Shown here piece after piece: positions 51,761 to 64,000 of a stretch of DNA of 64,000 nt. The stretch is from positions 16,661,956 through 16,725,955 of the forward strand of contig NC_051095.1 of NCBI RefSeq assembly GCF_901709675.1, written 5' to 3'. The stretch comes from Syngnathus acus. Its lineage: Eukaryota; Chordata; Actinopteri; Syngnathiformes; Syngnathidae. The translations under genes were made by a program, and so were the position numbers. Numbering within the stretch: the stretch's first letter is position 1; each line of letters starts with the position of its first letter. The notes below the pieces were generated by a model that made no database searches, had not been told where the DNA came from, and was given only the letters and a program-made list of their open reading frames with translations.

Positions 51761-53329
51761 ATTGTCGTGTCATTCACGTTGGTTCTCGATTTTATTTTTG
51801 ATCAGGGGATTGAGAAGCAATTTGGGAAATGGATGAACGGATTAACGTACACCCCTTACGTAGTTCGGCACTACTAACATTTTGTGCACAGTACTTGGGC
51901 TTTCAAGCGCCACATTTCAGTCATGTGGGGCCAGTGACTTGGTTCTCAATGTATTTCTTGTGATGTGGTCACATGGTCAGAAGGGTTACGCAGCCAAACA
52001 GGTACATGTACAGATTGTTATCTTATATAGAAACATGACCGCGATGATGTCGAGGCAGTTTTAAAAATGGGATATGGTAAATATTATTATTCTATCGTTA
52101 TTATAATTGTTATTTATTAGTTTCATTATTTTATTTATAATTTACATTTACAATACATAGTTTTAAAATCTGAACAAAGTGGGTTTCAACCAGCCTCCTG
52201 GAATAGATTGCTTACAACACTGAATATTCCACTATCTGCATGGTTGGATATCTATGAGGCTGTGCAATTTAATATTGATGTAAATTAGGATTACAAGCAT
52301 TACGAGTGGATGCTCTACCCATTTATCTTTTCAGCCATCTTCTCTAATAAGGGGCCTCACAGTATGATGATTCTGTACAGGTTAAGACTTCACAGGTCAC
52401 CCAAATCCATTCTGAGAAGGCACAAAAGACATGTTGAGTTGACATGTAAGCGGGTCAAAGCACGCTGCAAGGGAGAAGTGACTCTTCGCAAACACTCCTT
52501 CCCTGCTTCCTTTCCCCTTCACCCATGGCTTCACACTTCTCCATTAACACACATCTCAGGGTAACATGTGTTTCACGCAACGTGCCTGTCTATTGTATTA
52601 TTCATGCAGTTTAATGCTTGGCCAGAGTGTATGCATGTAGGGAGATTGAACAGTGGCAATGTCTCGCAATGTGCGAAGACCAACTGACAAAAAAAACCTG
52701 TACACCACACGCTCACACATTACAAAGCAAAAGGCTGTTGCAAATGTGGCAACACACTCGCTAAAACCACAACGAAAGCATGGAAATTGTCACATGACCA
52801 TGCACTCACAAACACACACACGCACACAGAGGCAGCCATGAGGAGTGAAAGGAGCCACATTAAACAGCCAAACTTGTTCTGTTTCACTTTCATAGCCTCA
52901 GTCCGTTTTCATAATGCATTAAAACCAAAGCTGAAAAGAGAGGGAGACATGGGGCACAGAGGAGATAGACTAGGGTGTGTATGAATGTGCATAAAGAGAG
53001 TAGGAAATGAAAAAGGAGAGCGGGAACAAGAACCATCCTCAAAGTAACCTAAAGCTTCTGGATGTGTGAAGGAGCGAGGAAACAAGATAAGGATGAAGGG
53101 AATGAAAGGAGTATGAAAAGCGGAGTTTGTCTTCGAGGCAAGATATGGGAATAGAAAGTGTCGGTAGGAGGCAGAACCAGATTGGAGAGACGACTAAAAG
53201 AAGATGGGATGCGATGATAAAAAGTACCAGATAGGAAGGATGATTTACAGAACTTTTATTGTGTGCGTGATGAAAGCATGTATGCAAGTTTCTTTGTGTA
53301 TGCTTGTGTACTTGCCCCTGGCATTTAAG

Positions 53330-53357
53330 TGTGTGTGTGTGTGGTGTGTGTGTGTGT

Positions 53358-53402
<45 letters not shown>
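53330..53402. repeat. (GT)n microsatellite with GGTG interruptions
   Basis: About 73 bp of GT, interrupted twice by an extra G. Confidence 0.95.
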
Positions 53403-54163
53403 GTGCGTGAGGGGGGCCAGAAGGTTCTCTGTTTCAGCACCAGCAGGCTGGTGAGTGTTCAAGGCCAAACTGCCTGGAGGAAGCGATGCCCTTGTTCACA
53501 AATGTTTTACTTTTTCCGCAACAACAAATACCGTCATGTATTTCAAATAATACAATATTGTGAATTTTAAACTGTCACCTGGAGATTATAATGACATACT
53601 GACATAAGAAAAACATGTTAATAAATTAACGAAATACATCCAGCCTGACTTATGAATTTGTTATTTTTGCCTTTCATATCGCAAGGGCAATCACTGGCAG
53701 AGCAGCACTTTTCCAAAGCAGCACCAAATAATACACCTCAGAAAACATTTGCAAAAAGTAAAAAGTAGTCAATAAGAATCATATATTGTTCACTGAGAAA
53801 ACACAAAGTATTCTGTTGACAAAAAATAATTTAAAAAAGGCTCACAATCCTTATACTACACACACACCAATTATCGATTCAACCCCAATTACCAGATGAA
53901 TTAATGGAGAGGGACAAACCAACAATACTATCATATTAGGCACCTTTTTAAGTGGCTATTGATGATATTTTTGCAAATACATTGAATAAATAATAGAAGT
54001 TGAATGATTTTAAGTTCCAATGAAGGCACGACCCAAATATCAAACATTCTCATTTACCGTCCATTATTTAAAAAAAATAGACTGATAAGAAGAAAAACAA
54101 AGCTTATTACAATCGTTATGGATTGTGGTATGGCTTTTGCAGACACAAGTCAAGCCACTACCC

Positions 54164-54340
54164 ATGCCTAATTATCTTGAATGATTAATTAAGTATCTGC
54201 CCTGACTAATAAGCTTAGAAAATAAAGAAAAAAAACAGTTCAATAAGGACTAAAATGTCTTCCACAGAAAAGTGGGGTGACTTGCGCATCAAAACAAGGC
54301 TGCCAGTAGTGCCAGGGGAAATAGGGAGCAGCACAGAGAA
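54164..54340 (+). repeat. Diverged duplicate block, copy A
   Basis: Shares CTGACTAATAAGCTTAGAAA, ATGTCTTCCACAGAAAAGTG and ACAAGGCTGCCAGTAGTGCC with copy B at 55088-55268, with small indels. Copy B adjoins a hAT-like end, so both are probably internal parts of one transposon family. Confidence 0.8.
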
Positions 54341-54925
54341 GGAAATGTACAAGGGAAAAAAAAGACATTGGAGGCAGGCTACTAAAAGGAGACTAATAAA
54401 CAAAGCTTCAACTAGTAGATTGATGGATAATATTGTCTAAGTGTGGTGGTGGACCCAGAATGAAAATTGGAAACCCACTGCTGCTCAAATGAATGTTTTG
54501 TAGCTCATTATATGAGAAAATGGAGGAGAGAGTTGAGAGGCAGCCTTGTATATTTGTGTGTTTAAAAGCCTGATGACTGAAAGAGGGGGACACTGCTATA
54601 AACCACTGAGTGCTCCATGAGCCACATAGTGAAAATGTAATCAGCCATGAATGGAAACAATATCAAATATCAACATACCTCACTGCTTCTGGACAAACTG
54701 GTGCACAAAAAGCATCTCAGCTTGAGAACTCCCGTATGAACATAAACAAATTTATTTCCCCCCCCCTGTTGTAAATCCCTCTCCATTCAAAGCCTTTGTA
54801 TTCGAGTATGGACACGGTAGAGCATAAATGAGCAGCTAAATAAATGGAGCAGTGGAAAAGAAATACACGACTTGAAAGATTCAACTCTAGGACAAAAGGA
54901 AGCCACTCTTTGTTCTGCTTCATAC

Positions 54926-55300
54926 TGGGGCTGTCAAGATTTGTCGACTAATCACGACAACGTCGACGATTAATATAATCAAAATTAATTGGAGTCGTCA
55001 ACGAGTCGTTTATTAATGCATTTATTTATTAGGATTTTGATTTTTCTCTGCAAAATGCCTCGTCTATCGCTCCTCTCGCTGGGTGTAGCAGGCATACTAA
55101 TGATCTGGAATGACTAATGAAGTATCTGCTCTGACTAATACGCTTAGAAATCAAAAGAAAAAAACTGTTCAATAAGGGCTGAAATGTCTTCCACAAAAAA
55201 GTGGGGTGACTTGCACATGCCTATTCGAAACAAGGCTGCCGGAAGTGCCAGAGGAAATGAGGAGCAGCAAGGGCAGCAGTAAAAAGAAAAGAGGTAGGGG
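54926..55300 (+). mobile_element. hAT-like terminus with internal block (copy B)
   Basis: Starts GGGGCTGTCAAGATTTGTCG with further GTCGAC-type subterminal motifs (GACAACGTCGACGATTAAT), typical of a fish hAT end. It leads into block B (55088-55268), which repeats 54164-54340. A short open stretch MSSTKKWGDLHMPIRNKAAG lies in block B; it ends after about 32 codons and I do not recognise it. Confidence 0.55.
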
Positions 55301-55600
55301 GAGGGGGGGGGGAACATTTTGCAATGTGGTTTATAAAATCTAAAAACCTTGATTTAAGAAATAATCATTGTTCCCCCTCTACTGAGATGGATGATGTACC
55401 TGCATGTTTAACATTTAAAATTGTAAAATATTTCTGTTATCATTGCCTTGATATACAAATCAATCTGTAATCACAGTTTTGCCTTGAATACATCAATCAG
55501 ACTTCAGCAGTTATACTAAATATATTACTCCCAGGTTGTCGGGCAAACCAAAGCAACCCAAGATAAGCAAAGTAAACCAAAGTCTGCATTTAAGACAATG

Positions 55601-56206
55601 GCTACAGTTACACGGACACAATTTATTTAATCAGATCAGAGTTCGGATGAAAATCATGACAGGATACACTCCACGTTTCATGGACACTAAAAATATTGAT
55701 CTGATTAGGACTTGTGTGTTCATGCATCACACAAATCATTCTGACATGCACAGATGGCAAAATATACCGGAAATAGCAGTACAAGAAGAAGCTGTAGTGA
55801 CTTCTGTGTCAACAAAACGTCGCTCTGTCTATTCCTACTTTAAATGTTAGCGTTACGCTGTTACATCGAGTTAATACTTCCTAATGGAGCTGCAATATAT
55901 CATTCGGGAGGACAACTCTTGCACCCGCTACGTCTTTTGCTCGCTGATTCTACAAGCTTGTTGGAATTACAGAAATGCTTATACTGACGTCACGGACGTG
56001 CACGGTAAAGGCGGTTTGTTCCGAACTGTTGGAAGAAGTGTTTTTATGCATGCTGATCGGATAATCAATTGACATAAACCACCCCTAAAAATTTTAATCG
56101 GAACGGGCTTGATCGGGGCAAAATATTCCAAATAGGGTGTGTACATGAAGCATTTTTATTCTGATCAGGCTTTTAATCCGATTAAATGCGTCCATGTGAA
56201 CATAGC
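55601..56206. mobile_element. TIR-bearing MITE, about 606 bp
   Basis: Left GCTACAGTTACACGGACACA; reversed right GCTATGTTCACATGGACGCA. Both then run into AATC.GA motifs (TTTAATCAGA, TTTAATCGGA). It belongs to the teleost family with a GCTACGTTTACATGGACAC end. No transposase frame. Confidence 0.65.
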
Positions 56207-59200
56207 TAATGTGATTCACGCTTTGAATTTGACTCAAAGTAAACCAACAGAGACATCAGAAGCAAAGCGGGCAAATGTTACAAAAAATGTCATCATGAAA
56301 CAACACGTGGCTAGTGATATCTGATGCTGAACAGTAGCATGAGAGATAATGCGATATGTTGCCAGAAATATATTTTGCCCCACAAGCCCAAGGTAAGGTT
56401 ACACCAAAGCAAACATAACCCCCTCTGCCACTGCACTCATTGGAACCGGTGTGCGTTGACTTCCACCAATTCCCCAAAATGTAATAGAAAACGAAGGGCC
56501 CAGTCGTATGGAGGCAAATCAATAGTGTGATCCTTTTTCGATTAGCTCCACAGCTCCGATTAAAGTACAAGAAAAGGAACAGAGGGCATGAAGAATGAGA
56601 AAGCAATAAAGTCAGACAAATCCTGGAAATTGCTTTTCATTTTTGTGAATAAAGTTTTGCACATGAACACACTCTCAAACACAGAATGCGTGTGCGCAAA
56701 AGCGCATGTGTATGAACGGATCAAGTACCAATAACATTACACTCCTTAATTCCTAATTAATCCTCCTAAACTGGATTACAGAACAGAGCATGACAAGGCC
56801 AGGATTCACCCAGATGACTGTGTGAGTGTGCGTGAGCGCACGCACGTGTATAAGGACATGTGTTTCTGATTTTCTCCCCTGTCCTCACTAACATCATTTT
56901 GGAAAATGAAAGCTTGCACACTCGAGAACTTAATTGAGACAAAATCACTTTTTCAACAACGCCTTCTTAGTCGCACACTACCACAGATACCCAAATCCCT
57001 AGGTCATAGGTTTTGAAGAGTCCCCAAAATCTCATAGTAAGCGTCAAGAAGACCTCATTAAGTCCAGTCATTAGATGACAAATTTTAAGTGAAAACTCAG
57101 CAGGACTAGATGGTTACTCACAACACACAGTGGCGATTACCAGAAATTTAAGAACCATCATTCCTAAAAAGTGACAACGGCGTCATGATGATGAATCCGC
57201 TACAACGATGAGCAACCACCCTTGGTTAAAATGTCAGCTAACGATTCCAGAAATGTGACTGTGAGATGAATTTGTCGCAACTATGAACACGGCTAAATAC
57301 TGAAGTATATTGTCGAGTGATACGACTACTCGTACTATCAGTATTAGTAGCAAATATACTTAAAGAAGAGTAGGTTGAAAACAGACTAGAATTTGATGCA
57401 TGCATTGGTTTGCAAGGGGACATCACAAAGGGGAAGATGGAATGAGTTGGGAAAAATTAACAGGCTTTCATGCACGTTATGCCTCGTTGGAGCACCACAG
57501 GGCTGCTTGATGCCTTTAAGTGCCATGAAGTATTAAGCAGCCAATCTCTAAGGACTCCTATTGGCTGAGAGTGTGTGCGCGTGCACATGTTGCCTGACCA
57601 TTAACTGTGTACAGTTAAGTACCAAGACCTAAATAACCTATTTGGAGAGCGGGGGTTGAGTGGAGTGGTGGCAAACAACAAGAGGGGGAAATAATGCTTT
57701 TCAGTGCCGTTGTCAAGCTCTTAGACAATAAAAGCATACAAGCACCAATGGAAAGGTCAAAAAGCAAAGCATTCGGCTAGCCTGACTGTAGTGCCCTACA
57801 TAAGTATTGTCCAACAATAGTAGCAAACAAGAGGGACTCGGTTATTGTGGTGTCCAACATATATTTGTGTTTATTTCTGATAGTACGCCAATTTAAGACC
57901 TACTGCTACAGGCAAGAAAACGAAATGAGAAAAACACATTTTAATCAGCCAGCTCAAAGGTATCTTCCTTGATTTAACAAATTACACTAAATACATAAAC
58001 CTTACAAATTACATTGCTCAAACAACTAAGTGAACGCAGCAGGTTTATATAGACTGAACCCGCAAAGTCAGTTCGAGATCTGCAGATTTACCTATTAATT
58101 TTTTTTAATACAACAATAAATGCAAATCCACCGTTTGTTTGTTTTTCACCATTATTAAATGCCTTTTTAACCTTTGCAATGTGGGTTAGCCACCAAGTGT
58201 AACACTTTCAAGCCACTTACATTTGTGGACGAATCAGTTTTCAGAATCAGAAGACAGCAATCGGCATTGACTCATTGGAGAGCCGCTCGTCGCAAATTGG
58301 GCTTTGTGCGTGGTAATCACCTTTGGCCATAGAATTCATATTTCAAATGGGTTGTCTAGTATTGTCTGTGAAATGCACCTTTTTTCTTCTTCTTGGGCAT
58401 AGGCTCTTGTGTTGACTTCTCACTGGGCCTTTTCTCCATTGCAAATTAACTTTCCAAATCCATCTGTTTGACTCATTTTGCAAGCTTGTGGATTTGATAT
58501 TCGCGTCACACGACCGAAACAAGTTGACATGTGCAGCTCCACCCAGCAGTAAAGTTCAGCTAAGTTTGTAGAAATAACATCAGAAATTGATATAGCAGCA
58601 CAATAACCTCACCAATGATCTCAAAAAAGTATAGCTATTCGGTATAGCTATTTATCGTAACAAAACCCTTCTTTTGTCCTGGGGCAAGCTCACCCAAGAG
58701 AAGTGGGTTGAAAAGGAAAATCTGATTTAAAAAAAGAATCACACGATAAATCAAATAGACGTGGTATTAATCTAAGTAGGGAGGCAATTACTTGAGCTTC
58801 AATACTTTGAACACAACACAAGTCCGGAAATGGGCAGTCACATTGTCTTCCCAATGAAACACAGAAGTAGCAGTTCTCCAAAGTCCAGCACACCGAACAA
58901 AAAGAACAAAACAATTTTGAAAAAAAAAAAGCTCTGTTAAAGTTAACTGCAATTTTCAAGATCAGTGAAGCTTTCGCGCCCCGCTGAACTGCTATCACTC
59001 CAAAGCCAACCCCCACAGTTTCAAACTTATAACTTGTTTCCCAGGATGACAAATTAGGCATGTCCGTCTTCCACTAGTGGTCCCCCAATGCCTCGCTACC
59101 GTCACCCTGACTCGTCAGTCTCAGTTTCACCCTGCATTTAATCTGCTAGGTTACAGTGATGAGCACTTGGGGAACTGATAAAATGAGGATGAAGGAAGGG

Positions 59201-60315
59201 CAGAATTTTATATAATTAAAAAAAAAAAAAAAAGGGAGTGGTGGGTGTGTGACTGAGAAACGGCCATGCATTATTGAACATACAGAGTGAAGTTTTACGG
59301 GGATAGATGTGAAAGCGCGTTTAGGGAAAACCTTTTCCCTTCAGCCTCCTCACCTACCTCCTTCCTTCATTACGGTACATGCCTACTCCTCCATTCCCTT
59401 CGCTTTCCCCATGAGGCCAGCCGCATATCTTATTCAGAGGGGAGGTTAAAAATTCAAAGCTGGGAGTGAGTAGGGAGCAGAGCGTGGGGAGGGACGCTAC
59501 CTGAAACTGGTCAAAATATGAGAAGGTCTGAAGGGAGTTTTGTGAAGTATTAATCTAGAGAGCGCCCTCCTTTGATTATGCATGCACGTGTGTGGCAAGG
59601 GGTGGGTGGTGATTGCAGCGGGGGAGTACGATGATGACAGGGGTGGGCGATGAGTAGGAAGAGTGTGTGGAAGTACACATCCATACAGGGCAGAATGGTG
59701 AAACATTAAGGTGCCTTCTGGGCAAAGCAGAACCTACATCTCACATAACATGACATATGCAGATAGCGCGTAATAGAACAAGGCTTCGTATCCAAATCCA
59801 GCCACATACACACCCAACTGAGCTGTCACAGACACAACAGAATAGCAATCATAAAATGTGTGCATTCAAGTAAAACACTGGCTCAATGCACAACACAAGA
59901 ACTCCGGCGCAGGCGAACACCAGGGAATGGTAAAATGCCATAAGCAGAATGTAGCAGATTAAGGGCAGAAAGTGGAGCATGGCCTCGTGTAAATGCCACT
60001 GGGTTACCCATATTTGCACTGCAGGGGCTACAAAACAAGAAACTACACCGCAATTTGCCGTCACTGGTAAACCAAAATCTTGCAGTGGCTATGAATATGG
60101 AACCAAAAATATGGAGAAGTTGTGCAGTCTAGTGTCGCTAACTCCAAATGAGTAGCTGAGAACTACTATTCACCAAATTGACCAGTGATTGCTCTGCATC
60201 TTTAAGATTATGGTATTTATCAAGAGTTTGGGTATCAAACAGCCTTGATACTTTTGGGTACTGTGGAGCTATGTCCTACATATATGTAAGACTCCTAAAT
60301 CTCCTTCCCCATGGG

Positions 60316-60370
60316 TGTAGGTGGGTGTCAGGGGGTGGTGGGGGGGGGGGGGGCGGTTGGGGGGGGGGGC
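60316..60370 (+). repeat. Poly(G) tract with quadruplex potential
   Basis: GGTGTCAGGGGGTGGTGG followed by two long G runs separated by CGGTT. At least four G-runs within 50 nt on the plus strand. Confidence 0.85.
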
Positions 60371-61639
60371 TTGAAGAAGGAGTGAGGGTTCTGCACCCTG
60401 CATCTGATACATATGGCATTTACGGATAAAAGTACAAGGTCATGTTGAGCAATCCTGAATGTGCATTCAGCACTATTTCTAAGCCTCCGTTCTCAGGGAT
60501 GGGTGTGCTGGGATACTAGGCAAATGGTGATGGCACTAAAATAGAGCAGCAATGCCACTGTTGTTTTATTTGCAATTTTAAATAATCTTCAGCCGGAAGG
60601 CTACAGCGTTGTTGGTATTTTGAGAAGAAAGTGAGATACGACCGGTGCCATCATCTAGAAGAGCGAGCATTCTAATCATACCGATGGCTTAGCTTTCTTT
60701 GATACGCCATGAATATCAAAATGAAAACACCTCTACCTTGACAAACACTCAGTGCCTCATAGATGCAGCAAAGCAATCATAGAAAAAAGCATGCATAATA
60801 AAAAGAGAGTGGGAGGAATAAGAAAACGTTGCTAGGACCAAAAGAACGCAACGTGAAAGACGAGTGGGCGGAAGGAGGTATGTATGGATTTCTTCCTTCA
60901 GACTCTCATGTCCTACCATCCTACATGTTTTTTTTCTCTTCATAGAATTAAGATTGAATACACAGAACAGCAAACAAGTCCGATATTTAGCATCGGTAAC
61001 AAGATTTTGTGCTCATCACTCATTGCCTCAATGTAACGCATACATGCAGATTACAAAATACACAGACACGTACGCTCTTAACTGCAGTTAGACTGTCATG
61101 TTGTGGAATACATTTAATGCTAATGGATGTTGCAGATTTGAAAACTGGTTGGCTGACTGACCGGCTGTCTACTGTAGAAGAGAAGGAGTAGTGAAGAGAA
61201 GAAAGTCTCTTCTAATTCAAAAACATAATCTCCAAGGAGGAGGAACAAAAACAGCAAGGGGGATTAGGAACAAAGCGGTGATGCTGCAGCAGGAGCAAAC
61301 TTTGTTTGACTGCATGTAAAACAGTCGAGATGTAACGAGGGTGTCAAGAGAACGACTGGGACAAAAATTGCTTGTTTGTTCGTGTTGGTATCTGTATGTG
61401 CTTATATGTGTATGCACATGCGTGTGCTTGCGCTGTATATGTGAGCGGGTGACTGTGTGGGCACACAGATGTGTTTCAACCTGATAAGGCCTGATGAATG
61501 AGCAGCGCTTTGTGGTTCTTCCTCAATCATAACGAGATGGTGAGCAGGAGAGCGCTCACAATTGCGACACCAAGAATACACAGAGGCTTAGAGATCGGGC
61601 AAAGCCAATCTAATAATGCACCACTACTGATCAGGGGGC

Positions 61640-62092
61640 TTAAGCAGTATACTTGGGATTTAAACTTGAGCACTAGCGCACCCAAGATTGTGAGTGATGT
61701 GAGTCACCCCGCTCACTCTTTGTTTGAACTTCTGCCCTCTGGGAGGCGGTACAGGAGCCTGCGCTCCCGCACCACCAGACTTTCCAACAGCTTCGTACTC
61801 CAGGCTGTTAGGATCCTGAACTCGCTCCCCCTTTCAGCGTAGCGTCCTGTTCTTGCTGTATGCTCACTGGCTTGGTTTTGCCCCTCATATTCAATGGGTT
61901 ATTGGTCTGTTTTTATTCATCGCTCGTTTTATTTTATTTATTATTTATTTCTTCTTGTTTTTGTTTTGTGTCGCCTACTTGTATGTCTCGTCACCGTGGG
62001 ATGGAGGAAACGGAATTTCGGTTTCTTTGTGTGTCTTGACATATGAAGGGATTGACAATAAAGCTGACTTTGACTTTGACTTTGACTTTGAC
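61640..62092 (+). mobile_element. 5'-truncated LINE 3' end (L2/CR1-type)
   Basis: The ORF end encodes DVSHPAHSLFELLPSGRRYR, SLRSRTTRLSNSF and stops at 61842. A UTR follows with GGGATTGACAATAAAGC, and the element closes with four TGACTT units (62065-62092), the tandem 3' tail of this LINE group. It is oriented opposite to the copy at 14150-14650. The 5' boundary is approximate. Confidence 0.8.
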
Positions 62093-62717
62093 ACACAAAC
62101 ACCTCGATGGGTACACAAACCCATAAGGCGCCTGATAAACCACAAACCTTTCATCACCATCCCAACGCCTGCAACTGAAAATCCAGTTGTTGGAAATACT
62201 GTCGTCATTGCAGATACCAGCACCCATGAATTTCCAAGAAGAAATGCCAAAACGGATCAGCTAAAATCAATATGATTGATTTTGCTTAAGGAGAGTGGAC
62301 AATAATAAGGACCAGCAAACTGTGACTTTCATACTTTTAGGCAATGGATACACGAACTATGATTAAATGGGGGAGGACACAAAATGGAAGGTGTTATGTT
62401 GGGGTGTGGATATGTTGTTCCTGTGTTGGAAGAGTTCAGAATAAAGATACAATAACAATGAAAAATAAAATAAGGTCAAGGAAGATTTTTAAACCGTTAG
62501 TGAATTCTCAGAGCACAGCACTGCTTCAACATCAACAATGGTAGTTAGAGAATAAGAAATGATATGCAAACTAAGGGGATAAGTAAAAAAAGATCACAGA
62601 GAAAGTCAAGTGCAGTATATTTTCCCAGCTATTGCATTTGCGACCTTTGGATTAACCTGTTTCTTTCTTCTGTTCCAGCCTGAATGCCTCATGATTTATT
62701 CACAAGGTCTTCCACTT

Positions 62718-62905
62718 AGTGTTGTTTTTGGCGGCTTGTTTTAGTCTCATCTTTGTCACAAGCTTTTATTTTAGTTTCATACTCGTTTTAGTCGAGTCAG
62801 GTTTTAGTCAAGTAAAAGTCTGAGCATTTTACTCTTATTTCAATTAAAGTTAGAATTGTCGATGACTATTTTAGTCTAGTTTTAGTCAAAGATAACTGAT
62901 GACAT
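62718..62905 (+). mobile_element. TTTTAGTC-rich MITE fragment
   Basis: Many copies of TTTTAGTC and its variants (TCGTTTTAGTCGAGTCAGG, CTAGTTTTAGTCAAAG) in about 190 bp, as in a common teleost MITE. Ends not defined. Confidence 0.5.
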
Positions 62906-64000
62906 TTTAGCAGAGGTGGCAAATTCAGGTCCTGATGGCCACACCTCTTCCCCAGTCAACTATTATCTTTGAGCGTGACACAGCCATCAACTGCTGCCAC
63001 CCCTCCCTTCATCCCACGCTTGTTGACAATTACCGAACACGCCCCCCTCGGCCATTATGTTTCGGCGCTTGACGACTGCCGACCACCATCATGTCTCCCC
63101 CCAGCACATTCTTTTTCTTCTGATCCAGGTACTATCGTGATCGAGATTGAGGAAAATTAAACGCCGGGGATTCGCACATTTTGTGACATTTCAGTTATCT
63201 AAAATACATAAATATGTCAGGACTAAAACAAATGGAAAACATTATTTGGCAATCAAACTGACCAAAGATCCCTCCCCCGGGTGATCAGTATGAATCGCAC
63301 ATTGCATTTGTTGCACTTAAAAAGAAGACCATCAAGAAGGAATGGAGTTTGCTTAATGTCTTTAATTAGCAGTGATCTTCTTGGACCAAGAGTACCATTC
63401 AGCCCACTAACAGTTCAGAGTCTACAAATGCTAATTATTTTAAGAAGACGCTGTAATGATCTAATCAACACCACCAGGCTAGGCTATACTTGTCCATACC
63501 GCCTTGACCTTTAATATGCTGCATCTCTCATCCCCTTAACAGATTGGTCTAAACCCCCCAATAAGCCAAAGGCAAACATGTGCACCTGCAATCAGACAAG
63601 GGCCCTTACTTATCAATTACTGCCTCGTTGATGTGAAAAATGAATCGGGCAGACTTGAAAGGAAAACCAAGTAGGCTACACGAAACACAAGACCAGGAAT
63701 TTGAGGTTTTTTTTTTATTTTGGGACACGGGGAGATCAAAAGGCTTATTATAATTGTTTTGCAAATGTGGTTTAGCTGAGCCGCCTACTCTGTTGAACAA
63801 AGCACACAAACATGCAGACCCCCTCCACCGATAACCATTGCATTCTTCTGTAATAAACCCATTTGGGTAGCAAAGGGGAAGAGTAAATTACAGGATTATA
63901 CATTACACAGTAGGACGCTGTCATCGCACGTGAAACCATATAGTATGAAACCTCGTTCGAGTTGCGATATTCTGCCAGTGAGAGGAAAAATTAGGTCACC

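Larger units (their letters stand above)
34552..64000 (-). other. diaph1: Very large diaph1 intron, open at the window edge
   Basis: From the acceptor at 34552 to the window end no diaph1 exon is found on the minus strand; in particular the expected first FH2 exon (KPEVQLRRPNW.. to NNELFAK..) is absent. The intron is therefore at least 29.4 kb. I recognise no other gene in it. It holds the repeats listed separately and several repeat-free, homeodomain-motif-rich blocks (about 41040-41240, 41880-42000, 44560-44720, 47430-47530, 56720-56820, 63300-63560). Confidence 0.7.

Noticed and set aside
58690-59061. 123-codon minus-strand frame in the large intron
   Set aside because: Cys/Phe-rich with no recognisable family and no splice sites that would join it to diaph1.
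61853-62275. 140-codon frame after the LINE ORF
   Set aside because: It is the LINE 3' UTR and its TGACTT tail read through (Asp-Phe repeats).
34552-64000. FH1 or other upstream diaph1 exons
   Set aside because: I searched for the expected first FH2 exon and for proline-rich FH1 DNA on the minus strand and found neither.

Overview
This window is nuclear DNA from a vertebrate, almost certainly a ray-finned (teleost) fish. It has split genes with GT-AG introns, long pure microsatellites, and many teleost-type transposon relics (hAT and Tc1/mariner pieces, LINE 3' ends, ATCC-tailed retroelement fragments). Two neighbouring genes face each other tail to tail. On the plus strand, the constant exons of a gamma-type clustered protocadherin gene (pcdhg) occupy 489-4846, with the 3' UTR running to about 6.65 kb. 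On the minus strand, the C-terminal half of the formin diaph1 is encoded by ten exons between 34551 and 22500. Pcdhg next to Diaph1 is the arrangement also seen in mammals, so the block looks like conserved synteny. The species cannot be named from the sequence.

Layout. 1-4846: introns and four constant exons of pcdhg; the variable exons, with the start codon, lie to the left of the window. 4847-6650: pcdhg 3' UTR. 6650-21.1 kb: intergenic DNA holding a hammerhead-ribozyme-like motif, a degenerate telomere-like array, four RFX X-box palindromes, a 3.45 kb composite hAT-type element (11722-15171) with a tandem palindromic MITE array and a LINE fragment inside it, a tRNA-Gln-like relic, a 110 bp (CA)n and a 105 bp (GACA)n. 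21.1-22.5 kb: probable diaph1 3' UTR. 22.5-34.55 kb: diaph1 exons for the end of the linker, the FH2 actin-assembly domain, the DAD and the C-terminal tail; one intron (32314-32425) has all the marks of a minor-spliceosome AT-AC intron. 34.55-64 kb: one diaph1 intron of at least 29.4 kb that runs off the window. I found no coding exon in it, only transposon relics, microsatellites, G-runs and several blocks that look like regulatory DNA.

How the parts fit. Pcdhg proteins are neuronal adhesion molecules; every isoform spliced from this cluster carries the cytoplasmic tail encoded here. Diaph1 is a Rho effector that nucleates and elongates actin filaments and is autoinhibited through the DAD encoded at 28285-28374. 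The two genes are neighbours but not functionally linked as far as the sequence shows. In mammals the DNA beyond the Pcdhg cluster contains a control region for the protocadherin clusters, so the X-box-bearing blocks between the two genes are the natural candidates for fish counterparts. The strongest observations are the AT-AC intron, the composite hAT with its target-site duplication, the MITE array whose inner copies carry an inverted loop, the X-box cluster and the hammerhead-like motif.
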